Positions 26,354 to 34,874 of a stretch of DNA of 64,000 nt are shown piece by piece. The translations under genes were made by a program, and so were the position numbers. This DNA is from Ensifer oleiphilus. Lineage in GTDB: Bacteria > Pseudomonadota > Alphaproteobacteria > Rhizobiales > Rhizobiaceae. The stretch is taken from the NCBI RefSeq assembly GCF_013371465.1, contig NZ_JABWDU010000001.1:372001-436000 (forward strand). The letters are read 5' to 3'. The notes under the pieces are model-generated. The model worked only from the letters and a program-made list of their open reading frames with translations. It was not told where the DNA came from and made no database searches. The stretch's first letter is position 1; each line of letters starts with the position of its first letter.

Positions 26354-26668
26354 TTATGCGGCCTTCCCGAAGTGCCGTTCACGCGCCATCAGACACTCGT
26401 CGTCACCGGGCATGCAGGTGCGACAGACGATCGGCCTGACAGCATAGACCTTGCAGGCGACATGCACGCCCAGCTTGCCGCCAAGAGCGGTGCACCGGTC
26501 GTCCTCGCAGCGCATGCCGCCGAGATCGGCCGCGACATACTCTTCCGGGATCAGGTCGAGTTCCTCGTCCGTCTCCATCGAAAACCGCGGCCAGTCGGAG
26601 GAGTAGGCGCAGCAGGCGCCGCAGCTCTGACAGTCGAGGATTTCGTCGGTGGCGTTGGTTTGGGTCAT
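26354..26668 (-). CDS. YkgJ family cysteine-cluster protein
   Basis: The 104-residue protein has the YkgJ pattern of clustered cysteines: CQSCGACC near residue 13, then Cys in DDRCTAL, VACKVY and RPIVCRTCMPGDDEC. These eight or so Cys residues probably bind zinc or an iron-sulfur cluster. Function unknown. The start at 26668 (MTQTNA) was chosen because the longer frame to 26770 overlaps the next gene and is not conserved-looking. It is 40 bases downstream of the phosphodiesterase and possibly co-transcribed. Confidence 0.85.
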   Translation of the reverse strand: MTQTNATDEILDCQSCGACCAYSSDWPRFSMETDEELDLIPEEYVAADLGGMRCEDDRCTALGGKLGVHVACKVYAVRPIVCRTCMPGDDECLMARERHFGKAA

Positions 26669-26708
26669 GGGCCAACCTAGCACGAAGGTCGGGCGGCCGG
26701 AATGCCTC

Positions 26709-27515
26709 TCACGCGAAGGCGGCGTCTCTGCGGGCGATTTCGTAGTCTTCCGTGTGAACGAGAACGCCATCCCTCGTCACCACGGCAATGCCGTAGGCGG
26801 CGGGTTCGTCGACCGAAAGCGAGGCATCGGGCGCATCGAACGGCATCGGTTGCTGATGCACAGGGCTCTTGAAAACGGAGAAGGGTATGCCGCGGCTTGA
26901 GCCACTGATCGTGCGATGCACGTGGCCGGCAAAGATATGGCGCACATTGCCGTGCTTCCTCGCCAGCGCATAGAATTCCACTTCGTTGACCAGGCGGATC
27001 ATGTCCATGCCGGCAAAGCCGGTCGCATGTGGCGGATGATGCATGAAGATCAGCACCGGCCTGTCGCCGGCATTCGCCAATTGCCGGTCGAGCCAGGCAA
27101 GGCGCTTCTGGCATAGAAACCCAGCATGGCTTTTGGGGTAGTCGTAGGGCGGCGCAAACAGCGTGTCGAGCAAGATCGCCCGGCAGTCGCCAAAGTCGAT
27201 CACCTGCTGCACGAAGCCATCGTCGTCCATCACAGCGTCGGTAAAGACATCCAGGAACACATCGCGCCGGTCGTGGTTGCCGACCATGATCGCCGCGGGC
27301 GGGCTCAATTGATCGACAAGGGTCTTCAATCGCTCGTAGGAAATGCGATCGGCGTGATGGGCGAGGTCGCCAGTGAAGATCACCCGATCGGCGTCGCCAT
27401 GGTAGCGGTTCACATGTGCGATACCGTTGGCCAGTCGTTGATAGGGGTCGATACCGATGATGGTCGTGCCTTCTGGCACCATGTGCAGATCGGTAAAGAT
27501 AATGAGCTTAGTCAT
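26709..27515 (-). CDS. Calcineurin-like metallophosphodiesterase (CpdA/SpdA type)
   Basis: The 268-residue cytoplasmic enzyme has all five metal-site motifs of class III cyclic nucleotide phosphodiesterases: DLH near residue 11, GDLAHH near 48, GNHDRR near 78, a His in FMHHPPH near 160 and GHVH near 197. These bind two metals and hydrolyse phosphodiesters, possibly cAMP or glycerophosphodiesters; the exact substrate is not decided. The ATG at 27515 precedes MTKLIIFTDLH. A cyclase and a Crp protein lie 2-5 kb away, which makes cyclic nucleotide turnover attractive but unproved. Confidence 0.85.
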   Translation of the reverse strand: MTKLIIFTDLHMVPEGTTIIGIDPYQRLANGIAHVNRYHGDADRVIFTGDLAHHADRISYERLKTLVDQLSPPAAIMVGNHDRRDVFLDVFTDAVMDDDGFVQQVIDFGDCRAILLDTLFAPPYDYPKSHAGFLCQKRLAWLDRQLANAGDRPVLIFMHHPPHATGFAGMDMIRLVNEVEFYALARKHGNVRHIFAGHVHRTISGSSRGIPFSVFKSPVHQQPMPFDAPDASLSVDEPAAYGIAVVTRDGVLVHTEDYEIARRDAAFA

Positions 27516-27791
27516 CGCATTTCCAAGGGCGCGGGTGTCTTCCCGTCCAAGCTGTCGTGTGCCCGGTTGGCCGTCAAGCTGCATCTTTGGGCGGGATTTG
27601 CGGGTCGCTCGTCGGCGGCCGATGGCCGCGAGATGGAAAGCATGTGTTCGGCGTCTGGCCGAAGTATCGCGACGCGGACCCGCATTGTTCGCGCGTTTTC
27701 GTGGGCGAGGCAGGATTGCCGGGAGAGGCGCTCAAGAGCGCAGGGCCGATAGGTTTTGCAGGCCGACCCTTGCCGGTCGCCCCGCAAGGCA

Positions 27792-28652
27792 TCACTTGAT
27801 GCGGCTCGTCTTGTCGAGCATGGCCGTCTCGAAGTCGCTGGCGCCATCCAGTTCTGCGACCTTGCGCTCCGCATAGGCGTCCCCTTCGGCTGCGGCCTTG
27901 CGGAAGACGGCGCGGGCTGCGGGCAGATCCCTGGCAACACCTTCGCCGGTCTCCAGCATCAGGCCGAGGTTGACCATGGCGTCGACATTGCCGCGCTCGA
28001 CGGCGAGACGATAGAAGCGCACGGCCTTGGCGTTGTCTTCCGGCACCAGCTTGCCTTCATCCAGAATGACGGCGAGGTTGAAGGCGGCGACGTCGTCACC
28101 GGCAAGTGTCGCCCGCTCGAACCATTCGATCGCAAGCCTGCCGTTTACCGCTGTGCCCATGCCGTCGCGATAGGCGACGCCGAGATTATAGGCGGCCAGG
28201 ATGTTGCCGGCTGTAGCGGCTTTCTGGTTGAGGGCGAATTCGGTCCTGATGTCGCCCTGTTCGCCGACAAGCACCGCATAGTTGGTCATGGCCAGTGCAT
28301 GGCCATGATCTGCCGCTTCGCCGAGAATATGTTGCGACTGGATCTTCTGCCCGGCCTTGTCGAGCACGCGCGCCAGCTGGAACTCGATGCGGGCACCGGC
28401 ATGCTGGTTATAGGCCTCACGGCAGGCCGAAAGGGCGATGCCGATCTTCATATCTTCGGTGGCAACAGCCGGGTAGGCCTGATTGCGCTGCAGGTCGAAG
28501 ATACTGCCCGCTTCACGGTCGCAGATGTCGGCGGCCGACAGATCGGCGGCACGCGCGGATGGCAGCGCGATCGCTGCCAATGCCACGAAGCTGACAATGG
28601 CGAGAAGCAATGCGTTGACGATGCGAATGCCTGTTTTGCGCTGGTTTTCCAT
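27792..28652 (-). CDS. Exported Sel1-repeat protein
   Basis: The 286-residue product has a signal peptide or anchor (VNALLLAIVSFVALAAIALPSARA, about 12-35) and then four or more Sel1/TPR-like repeats of about 36 residues, for example AAYNLGVAYRDGMGTAVN, AAFNLAVILDEGKLVPED and AMVNLGLMLETGEGVARD. Sel1 repeats mediate protein contacts, often in envelope or signalling processes. It is divergent from the FecR gene with 213 bases between them. The 276-base gap after it (27516-27791) shows no supported gene. Confidence 0.83.
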   Translation of the reverse strand: MENQRKTGIRIVNALLLAIVSFVALAAIALPSARAADLSAADICDREAGSIFDLQRNQAYPAVATEDMKIGIALSACREAYNQHAGARIEFQLARVLDKAGQKIQSQHILGEAADHGHALAMTNYAVLVGEQGDIRTEFALNQKAATAGNILAAYNLGVAYRDGMGTAVNGRLAIEWFERATLAGDDVAAFNLAVILDEGKLVPEDNAKAVRFYRLAVERGNVDAMVNLGLMLETGEGVARDLPAARAVFRKAAAEGDAYAERKVAELDGASDFETAMLDKTSRIK

Positions 28653-28865
28653 GATGCTCTTCCGTCTCCTGATGCCAAGTTAGCGCGACGGGTTCCCACT
28701 GCCTGTTCCGGCGGGAACAGCCGGATTGTGGGGGCTCTGGCGAAATGACGGACACTGTCGAGCAGACCACAAGACGCCTGCGGCTTGTTTCCCCTGATAT
28801 CGGGGATATCCTCTGGGAAAGTCTGACGTTCGAAGGCACGACCACGTCGAAAAGGAAGGTGGGCC

Positions 28866-29501
28866 ATGAAGGACCGGGAGCCGATGCGGCAGGTGCTGGT
28901 GAAGAGACGCGTCGTGGTTGGCGGCCTGTTGCTGGCTGCCATGGGTGGCGGCGTCGCAACGACGATGGCGAGCCCCGTGATCGGCAAGGCGACGGAAATC
29001 CGCGGCGATGTTCGTCGCCGGCAGGCAGAGCAGGAAGACCCTCTGGCCGTCGGAGCGCAACTCTTCGACAACGACCATGTCCGCACCGAGGCCGAGAGTT
29101 TCGCCACTCTGGCGCTGGGCGCCGACACCCGCGTTCTGCTGGGCGCTGAGACCGATCTGCTGGTCGATCGTTTCATTGCCGGTCAAGGCGGGACACTGGA
29201 GCTTGGCACCGGGCGAATGGTGTTCGACCGCCCCGAGGGGCTGCCCAAGGTCGATGTTGCCGTCAGGACCGCCTTCGGCATGATCGGCGTGCGCGGCACC
29301 AAGTTCTTCTGCGGCCCGAGCAAGGTCGCCTTTGCCGTTTTCGTCGAGCATGGCAGCGTCGCGGTCGCGGCGGGTGGTGTCACGCAGATTGTCGCCGCCG
29401 GGCAGGGCGTCGAATTCAAACAGCGAGGAGACGCGCCGAGCGAGCCGGTCAATTGGGGACAGGCGCGCATCCGCGAAGCCTATGCCAGTGTCGGCCTCTA
29501 G
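28866..29501 (+). CDS. FecR-domain protein with Tat-like leader
   Basis: The 211-residue protein begins with a twin-arginine-type leader (LVKRRVVVGGLLLAAMGGG, residues about 11-30) and continues as a FecR domain (about 40-190) with GDVRRRQAEQ, GALFDND-type GAQLFDNDHV and the core TAFGMIGVRGTKFF. FecR domains are periplasmic sensing or scaffold modules. GGAAGGTGGGCC precedes ATG 28866. It faces the CHASE2 cyclase gene end-to-end, an association I know from other genomes, so the two may share one signalling pathway. Confidence 0.85.
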   Translation: MKDREPMRQVLVKRRVVVGGLLLAAMGGGVATTMASPVIGKATEIRGDVRRRQAEQEDPLAVGAQLFDNDHVRTEAESFATLALGADTRVLLGAETDLLVDRFIAGQGGTLELGTGRMVFDRPEGLPKVDVAVRTAFGMIGVRGTKFFCGPSKVAFAVFVEHGSVAVAAGGVTQIVAAGQGVEFKQRGDAPSEPVNWGQARIREAYASVGL

Positions 29502-29585
29502 GCGCGTCTCACATATCTCCGACGGAGCGCTTCACGGCGGCGCGCGGCGACACTGATCTCGCCCCGTCCTGAGACTGCTGCGGGG

Positions 29586-31460
29586 CTAAACCTGTTCAGG
29601 ACCGGCCACCGTGAACAGCTCCATGGGGGCAAAGCCGCGGATCTCATGGCTGCCGAGTGAGCGAAGGTGCTGCTTGGTTTCGGCCGCGGCGGCGGGGCCG
29701 ACGCAGATGGCCGTGCCCAGAAACTTGTTGGCCTCCTGCAGCCGCGCCGCCAGGTTGATTGCGTCGCCATGGGCGGTGTAGTCGAGCTTGCCGCCGGCGC
29801 CGACTTCGCCAACGACCGCCTGACCCGTCTCGATGCCGATGCGCGTGCGGCCGAAATCCCTCGTGGCAAACTGCGGTCGCCGGCGCATTTCCTCGGTCAG
29901 CGCATGGATCGCCTTGGCGCATTCGATCGCCTTGTCGACATGATCGTCGAGATCCTCCGGCGCGTTGAAGAAGGCGTGCACGGCATCGCCGACCACCTTG
30001 TCGACCATGCCGCCATACTGCGCCACCAGTCCGTTGACCTCGGTGAAATAGATGTCGAGCAAGGCGATGAGGTCGCGCGGCCCGAGCTTTTGCGACAGCG
30101 TCGAAAAGCTCTCGATGTCGGTGAAAAGCGCCGTCACCGCCCGTTCCTCGCCCGCAACGCGGGCAGCACCAGGATTGTCGATGTAGCGTGCGACGACGGA
30201 TTGCGGCAGATATTGCGAGAATTTCTCCCGCGCTGTCGCCTCCGCCCGTCGGATATGGGCGAATTGCAGCGTGCTCGTCACCGCCAGCACCGCGGCAAGT
30301 GCTGCCGAAATGCTGACGGCATCCACCAGCCAACCGCTGGTTCGGTAGATGGCGGTCGTTGCCGCGACGACCACGGCAACCGCGATGATGCCGAGCGCTG
30401 CCGATGTCATCGGTCTGAGCCTTGCAGCGCCATAGGCGGCCGCAATTCCGGCGGCAAGCGAGAACAGGGCTTCGATCACGGGGAGCCGTGCGTCGCGCCG
30501 CGGAATGAAGCCGGTGGCGATGGCATTGGCGATATCGGCGTGGATCTGCACCGAGGGCTCAAGCGGCATCGAGGCGCTGGGCCTGAGGCCGCCGAGATTG
30601 GGCAGGCTGCTGCCGATGAAGACGAGTTTTCCCGAAAGCCGGTCTCTGCCTGCTTTCCTTGCCAGAATGTCGGCCGCGGAAATCGTCCGCGCGGCAATCC
30701 TCTCGGGATCGCTCGCCACGAAGCGCAGGCTACCGGTATCGTCCAGTGTCACCACTTGATGGTCGAGGCGTAGCCAGGCCGGGTCGCCGCCAAGGATCGG
30801 CGTTCCCACGCCGACCATCAGCCGGGTCGCTTCGATGCCGAGCGTTGGGTAGGCTTCCTCGCCAAGGACCGCGAACGCCTGCACTCTCCGGATGCGAGCG
30901 TCTTCGTCACCGACCAGAAACGATGCCGCGGCCGCCTTGGCATTGTCCATGAAGGCGGGACAAGAGGTCTCGGCGCCATCGAGGAACCAGAGTTCGGGTG
31001 CTGCGAAGGGACGGCTCAGCGCCAGTGGCGGAACGGGGCGAGGGCGCTCCTGCAGCGTGTCGGCGATGAGAAAACCGAGGACGACGGGGACCCTCGAAAG
31101 CGCTTGCGAAAGCGACGCGTTGCCCGGCAGGTCTGCCGCACAATCGGAACTGAAGACGAAGTCGACGGCGACGACACTGGCGCCGGCCTCGGTCAATGCG
31201 GACAGAAGCTCGGCCGTTGCCGCCCTGTCCCAATCCCCGCCCGGCCTGCTTTGATAGGCTGCGCGGTCGATGTCGACGACGACGATGTCAGGCGACTGCG
31301 GTGAGGGCACCCATTGGGTGAGGCTGTCGAAGAACAGTTCCCGCTGCGTTTCGAACACCGGTTCCGCGTAGAAATAGAGCGCCAGCGCGACGATCAGGCT
31401 CGTCAGGATCCCGCCGGCCAGCGGTGTGAAGCGAAAGTGCCGGCGAGATTGTATGGTCAT
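29586..31460 (-). CDS. CHASE2-domain adenylate/guanylate cyclase
   Basis: The 624-residue membrane enzyme has one span (about 15-32), an extracytoplasmic CHASE2 sensor (about 35-325), three further spans (about 333-415) and a cytoplasmic class III cyclase domain (about 450-600). The metal-binding Asp is in LFTDIESFS, the second in VVGDAVHAFFN, and the transition-state Asn/Arg are in DAINLAARLQEAN. The substrate residues do not let me separate ATP from GTP with certainty. ATG 31460 lies 5 bases after the crp-like stop, so the two form an operon. The frame stays open upstream through the crp-like gene, but that is antisense-like noise. Confidence 0.9.
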   Translation of the reverse strand: MTIQSRRHFRFTPLAGGILTSLIVALALYFYAEPVFETQRELFFDSLTQWVPSPQSPDIVVVDIDRAAYQSRPGGDWDRAATAELLSALTEAGASVVAVDFVFSSDCAADLPGNASLSQALSRVPVVLGFLIADTLQERPRPVPPLALSRPFAAPELWFLDGAETSCPAFMDNAKAAAASFLVGDEDARIRRVQAFAVLGEEAYPTLGIEATRLMVGVGTPILGGDPAWLRLDHQVVTLDDTGSLRFVASDPERIAARTISAADILARKAGRDRLSGKLVFIGSSLPNLGGLRPSASMPLEPSVQIHADIANAIATGFIPRRDARLPVIEALFSLAAGIAAAYGAARLRPMTSAALGIIAVAVVVAATTAIYRTSGWLVDAVSISAALAAVLAVTSTLQFAHIRRAEATAREKFSQYLPQSVVARYIDNPGAARVAGEERAVTALFTDIESFSTLSQKLGPRDLIALLDIYFTEVNGLVAQYGGMVDKVVGDAVHAFFNAPEDLDDHVDKAIECAKAIHALTEEMRRRPQFATRDFGRTRIGIETGQAVVGEVGAGGKLDYTAHGDAINLAARLQEANKFLGTAICVGPAAAAETKQHLRSLGSHEIRGFAPMELFTVAGPEQV

Positions 31461-31465
31461 GTCGC

Positions 31466-32170
31466 CTAATCCTCTTCTGGGTCGGCGATGCTCAAGAGCT
31501 TGCCGACCTTGCAGGCGATGATGCCATCCATCCGCTTGATCGCGCCGCTTTCCTCGAGCCACAGGATGGCGCGGTTGACCTTCGGGCGGCTGGCGCCGAG
31601 CACGCCGGCGATATCCGTCTGGCTCATGGTCAGCCTGAGGTTGGCGCTTTCGGGAAGTTCGTTGCCGTGGATCTGACGGAGCGTCGCCAGGAAGAACCGG
31701 GCAACACGGGCGTTCAGATCGTAGAGCGCGATGGTTTCCAGCCGCTCTGTGGTGTCGCGCAATTGCGCGCAGAGGAAGCGGATGACGGACTCGGCCGCCG
31801 CCGGCCGGGTGGTGACCATGTCGAGAAACGCCTTCTTGCCGATCACATAGCCTTCGGCAGCCGTCTGCGCCGTGGCATCGGCCGAGCGCGTCTGGCCGTC
31901 GAGCACCGCCATCTCGCCGAAGATCGCTCCGGCTTCGTGCTGGCGCAGCATCAGTTCGCGCCCCTGCGGCGTGATCAGCGAGAGCTTGATGCGGCCCGAT
32001 ACGACCACGATCATATAGTTGCCTTCGTCGCCGCGCTGGAAGATCACCGTGCCCGCCGGCCACTTGCGATAGGTGGCGATCTCGGCAAGATCCTCGATGG
32101 ACTTCTTGTCGAACCCTTCGAAGATCGCGAATGAGCGCCAGAAGGCCGGGCTCCTGTTGATTTCGTTCAT
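31466..32170 (-). CDS. Crp/Fnr family transcription regulator
   Basis: The 234-residue regulator has a cyclic nucleotide-binding fold (about 20-130) in which GEMAVLDGQTRSADA carries the Glu and Arg-Ser typical of cAMP contacts, a dimer helix, and a C-terminal helix-turn-helix SQTDIAGVLGASRPKVNRAI (about 180-200). There are no clustered Cys as in Fnr, so it should respond to a nucleotide rather than oxygen. It lies directly in front of the CHASE2 cyclase (5-base gap), making a sensor-cyclase-effector unit. The start MNEINRS at 32170 was chosen over in-frame upstream codons. Confidence 0.9.
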   Translation of the reverse strand: MNEINRSPAFWRSFAIFEGFDKKSIEDLAEIATYRKWPAGTVIFQRGDEGNYMIVVVSGRIKLSLITPQGRELMLRQHEAGAIFGEMAVLDGQTRSADATAQTAAEGYVIGKKAFLDMVTTRPAAAESVIRFLCAQLRDTTERLETIALYDLNARVARFFLATLRQIHGNELPESANLRLTMSQTDIAGVLGASRPKVNRAILWLEESGAIKRMDGIIACKVGKLLSIADPEED

Positions 32171-32438
32171 GAGATGCCCCCGAGCGGCGTCCCCTGCCGC
32201 GCCTGAAATTCTTCGCCCACACGACCCTTCCTTGCAACAGAAAAGAACGTTCCGGGCCTGACCAGTGTCCCTGGCGACGAAAAGGACTGCACAGATCGCC
32301 GTGCGACGCAAATGTCGGTTGACGATAATTCCCGGCTGTCTCTAGGTTGTGAACGATCTGTCGCCGGTCGCGCGGCTAGATGAATTTGAAAATGCTGATA
32401 CTTCTGCTGCCAACACTCGTTTCTCACAGGAGCCTCGC

Positions 32439-32861
32439 ATGTCTCAGAATGTCGTCGTCCTCATCGGGCGCATTCTTCTTTCGATCATGTTCATCACCGC
32501 CGGTTTCGGCAAACTGACAGATCCCGCCGGCACTGCCGGAATGATCGCGAATGCAGGCTGGCCTGCGCCGACAGTGCTCGCCTATCTCGCCGGTATCTTC
32601 GAATTGGTTGCGGGTCTCGCCGTTCTTGTCGGCTTCCAGACCAAAATCGCGGCTTACCTGCTGGCGGCGTTCACGCTTGTGACCGCATTCGTCTTCCACA
32701 GCGGCGCCATCAACATCCCGACCTTCTCGCCGGAAGCAAACGGCCTGCTGACCGTCTTCAATGGCCTGATGATGATGAAGAACATCTCGGTCGCCGGTGG
32801 CTTCCTGGTCCTTGCCGCCTTCGGCCCGGGCGCACTGTCGATCGACGCACGCCGCGCCTGA
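32439..32861 (+). CDS. DoxX family membrane protein
   Basis: The 140-residue protein has four hydrophobic spans (about 5-25, 45-68, 72-92, 108-130) and begins VVVLIGRILLSIMFITAGFGKL, the conserved opening of DoxX proteins. DoxX-type proteins are small quinone-linked or redox-associated membrane proteins, but this one's partner is unknown. ATG 32439 follows CACAGGAGC. It is a single gene ended by a strong terminator. Confidence 0.85.
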   Translation: MSQNVVVLIGRILLSIMFITAGFGKLTDPAGTAGMIANAGWPAPTVLAYLAGIFELVAGLAVLVGFQTKIAAYLLAAFTLVTAFVFHSGAINIPTFSPEANGLLTVFNGLMMMKNISVAGGFLVLAAFGPGALSIDARRA

Positions 32862-32883
32862 GACATTCAGGACTTCAAACGAA

Positions 32884-32916
32884 AAACCCGCCGGTTCCGC
32901 CGGCGGGTTTTTTCGT
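32884..32916. terminator. Bidirectional terminator between doxX and the fructose locus
   Basis: An 11-base perfect stem (AAACCCGCCGG at 32884-32894 with CCGGCGGGTTT at 32900-32910), 5-base loop, with A and T runs on the two sides. It separates convergent genes. Confidence 0.9.
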
Positions 32917-32929
32917 TCGTCTTGCGACG

Positions 32930-33358
32930 TCACGGATAGATCACGCCCTTGCGCAGGATGACATTGCCATAGAGCCGCGGCTCGCTGGTCTGCACCACCG
33001 TGTGGGCTGCCTGCACCCGCGGATAGAATTCAGGCCCCAGCAGGGGAACGACGGTTCGCCTGGGCTCATGCCTGCCGCAGCAATCGATGATCTCCTGGTG
33101 CACAGGGTCGAGCGCGTCCCGATCCTGTTTGACCGTAGCGCGGAAGATCGCTGCCGGTACGAAATCGTCGATCGGCATGACGCTCAAAATGGCGTCGAGC
33201 ACCGGGATCAGCCCATGGCCGTCGAGCCGAACCAGCCGGCGGGCGTGTTCCTGGCCGGGATAGTTGCCGTCGACGAGCGCGATCTCGTCGCCGTGGCCCA
33301 TGGCCCGGAGTGTCGCGAGCAATTCGGGGCTGAGGATCGGGTCTATGCCTTTCAGCAT
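32930..33358 (-). CDS. RbsD/FucU family sugar mutarotase
   Basis: The 142-residue cytoplasmic protein has the RbsD/FucU signatures MLKGIDPILSPELLATL and GHGDEIALVDGNYPG, with the His and Asp that act on the anomeric centre of sugars, and YGNVILRKGV at the C terminus. Mutarotases speed up the alpha/beta exchange of pyranoses or furanoses before phosphorylation. Its start codon overlaps the stop of the ROK regulator by one base (33356-33360), so it belongs to the frc regulator transcript and probably helps fructose or related sugar use. Confidence 0.87.
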   Translation of the reverse strand: MLKGIDPILSPELLATLRAMGHGDEIALVDGNYPGQEHARRLVRLDGHGLIPVLDAILSVMPIDDFVPAAIFRATVKQDRDALDPVHQEIIDCCGRHEPRRTVVPLLGPEFYPRVQAAHTVVQTSEPRLYGNVILRKGVIYP

Positions 33359-34590
33359 CAGCTGAGCTCCTTGAAGAGGACGTTGGTGTCGAGCAGGTAG
33401 CGGGAGAACAAGGGCAGGCTCGCGCCACCGATGGCGCGCGCGTGGCTGCCGACCACGCCTTCCACCAGTTCGGGAATTGTCACGCCCTGGAGATCGAGGT
33501 CGTAGAGTGCTTTGCGTGTCGCCGTCAGCAGCCGGGCGCGCACCCATGGGGGGAAACCGCCATCGATGACGACGGCGGAGAAGTCGATGATCGAGGCGGC
33601 GGAGACCACGGCCTGGGCAAGGGCGGCGGCACTGTCGTCGATCCAGATGTCGAGCGGCTCACCAAAGTCGATCCAGTCGTCGGCCGAATACCACAAGGGC
33701 TTGGGGTCGATGCCGCGCTCGCGCAAAAGGTTCTCGAGCACGAACACCGAGGCGATTTTCAGGAGCTGGATGGTCTTGCCGTCCTTGCCGGAGACCGGCA
33801 GCGGGCCGACCGCGCCGGCGGTGCCTGTCCGGCCGGAAAACAGCGCGGAATTGATGACGATACCGCCGCCGATGAACGAGCCGATGTAGAAATAGACGAA
33901 GTCGGGATAGCTGGCGCCGACGCCGAAGGCGAGTTCGGCGCCGCAGGCGCTGGTTCCGTCGTTCTGCAGAAACACCGGATGGCGGGTGCGCTGCGCCACG
34001 ATCGCCTGCAGGTCGATATCGCGCCAACGGTTCATTTGTTCCCGCGGTGCGCCCACTTCCTCGGCCCAGTTCCAGAGCTCGAAAGGGGTGGCGATGCCGA
34101 TGCCGGCGATACGCTTGCGCTCGGCAGGGCTCAGTTGCTGTTCGAGTTTTTCGATCCCGCTGATGATGAAGTCAACGAGATCGCCGGGCAGGGGATAGGC
34201 GTGGATCTGGTGTAGGTGCAGGCGGATGTTGCCGACGAAATCCATCAGCACCAGGTCCGCACTTCGCCGCCCGATCTTCACGCCGAAGGAAAACACCGCA
34301 TCCGGGTTGAGCCGCATCGGCGTCGAAGGCTGGCCGACGCGCCCGCGCACCGGCTCGCCGCGCACGAGCAGGCCATCGCTTTCGAGCGCGCGCATGATGA
34401 CGGAAACGGTCTGGGCCGAAAGGCCGGAGCGCCGGGCGATATCCGCCTTCGAGAGCCCGCCATGACGGCGCACCAGCGACATCACCAGCCGTTCGTTATA
34501 GGCGCGCACGCGTGTCTGGTTCGCCCCGCCGCTCGGGTCGATGACCTCAGGTTGCATCGCTCCCCTGTCGGGGCCGTCCGTCAATGACAT
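33358..34590 (-). CDS. frcR: ROK family repressor, FrcR-like
   Basis: The product (about 410 residues) has an N-terminal winged helix (LSKADIARRSGLSAQTVSVIMRALE, about 45-70) and a ROK sugar-binding domain (about 95-400) with QNDGTSACGAELAFG and FYIGSFIGGGIVIN. ROK repressors release DNA when they bind sugar. It is divergent from frcB with 284 bases between, matching frcR of Sinorhizobium, so I assign it as the fructose-uptake repressor. ATG 34590 has GGAGGAG ten bases upstream; ATG 34614 is an alternative. Confidence 0.82.
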   Translation of the reverse strand: MSLTDGPDRGAMQPEVIDPSGGANQTRVRAYNERLVMSLVRRHGGLSKADIARRSGLSAQTVSVIMRALESDGLLVRGEPVRGRVGQPSTPMRLNPDAVFSFGVKIGRRSADLVLMDFVGNIRLHLHQIHAYPLPGDLVDFIISGIEKLEQQLSPAERKRIAGIGIATPFELWNWAEEVGAPREQMNRWRDIDLQAIVAQRTRHPVFLQNDGTSACGAELAFGVGASYPDFVYFYIGSFIGGGIVINSALFSGRTGTAGAVGPLPVSGKDGKTIQLLKIASVFVLENLLRERGIDPKPLWYSADDWIDFGEPLDIWIDDSAAALAQAVVSAASIIDFSAVVIDGGFPPWVRARLLTATRKALYDLDLQGVTIPELVEGVVGSHARAIGGASLPLFSRYLLDTNVLFKELS

Positions 34591-34874
34591 GCCACCGTCT
34601 CCTCCCGTCGGCATCCGTGCCCGCTTGGTGCGGGTCTGTTGTTTCCCCTCCGGGCGACCCTGTCAATTTGCGAAATGCCCAGGATTGCGACGGAGTGCCG
34701 TTATCCAGAGAATGCCATATCGAAATAATAATTCAATTTGATTTATTTATTGACACCCCCGGAATTTAATGTTTGTTTTTGATCCGGAAGCGCGTGTTGC
34801 AGCGGAGGAGAATGCTGTGACGGCGAGGCCTGGGCCGGTACGCCGGCCGTGTTTTTCATCCTTGGGAGGATTGC

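Noticed and set aside
31461-32237. Upstream continuation of the cyclase frame through the Crp-type gene
   Set aside because: The cyclase's first membrane span and CHASE2 domain begin at 31460; the extra part overlaps a clear Crp gene in another frame.
34750-34778. Sigma-70 promoter for frcB
   Set aside because: A TTGACA is present but none of the hexamers at 16-18 bases resembles a -10, so I kept it only as a weak candidate.
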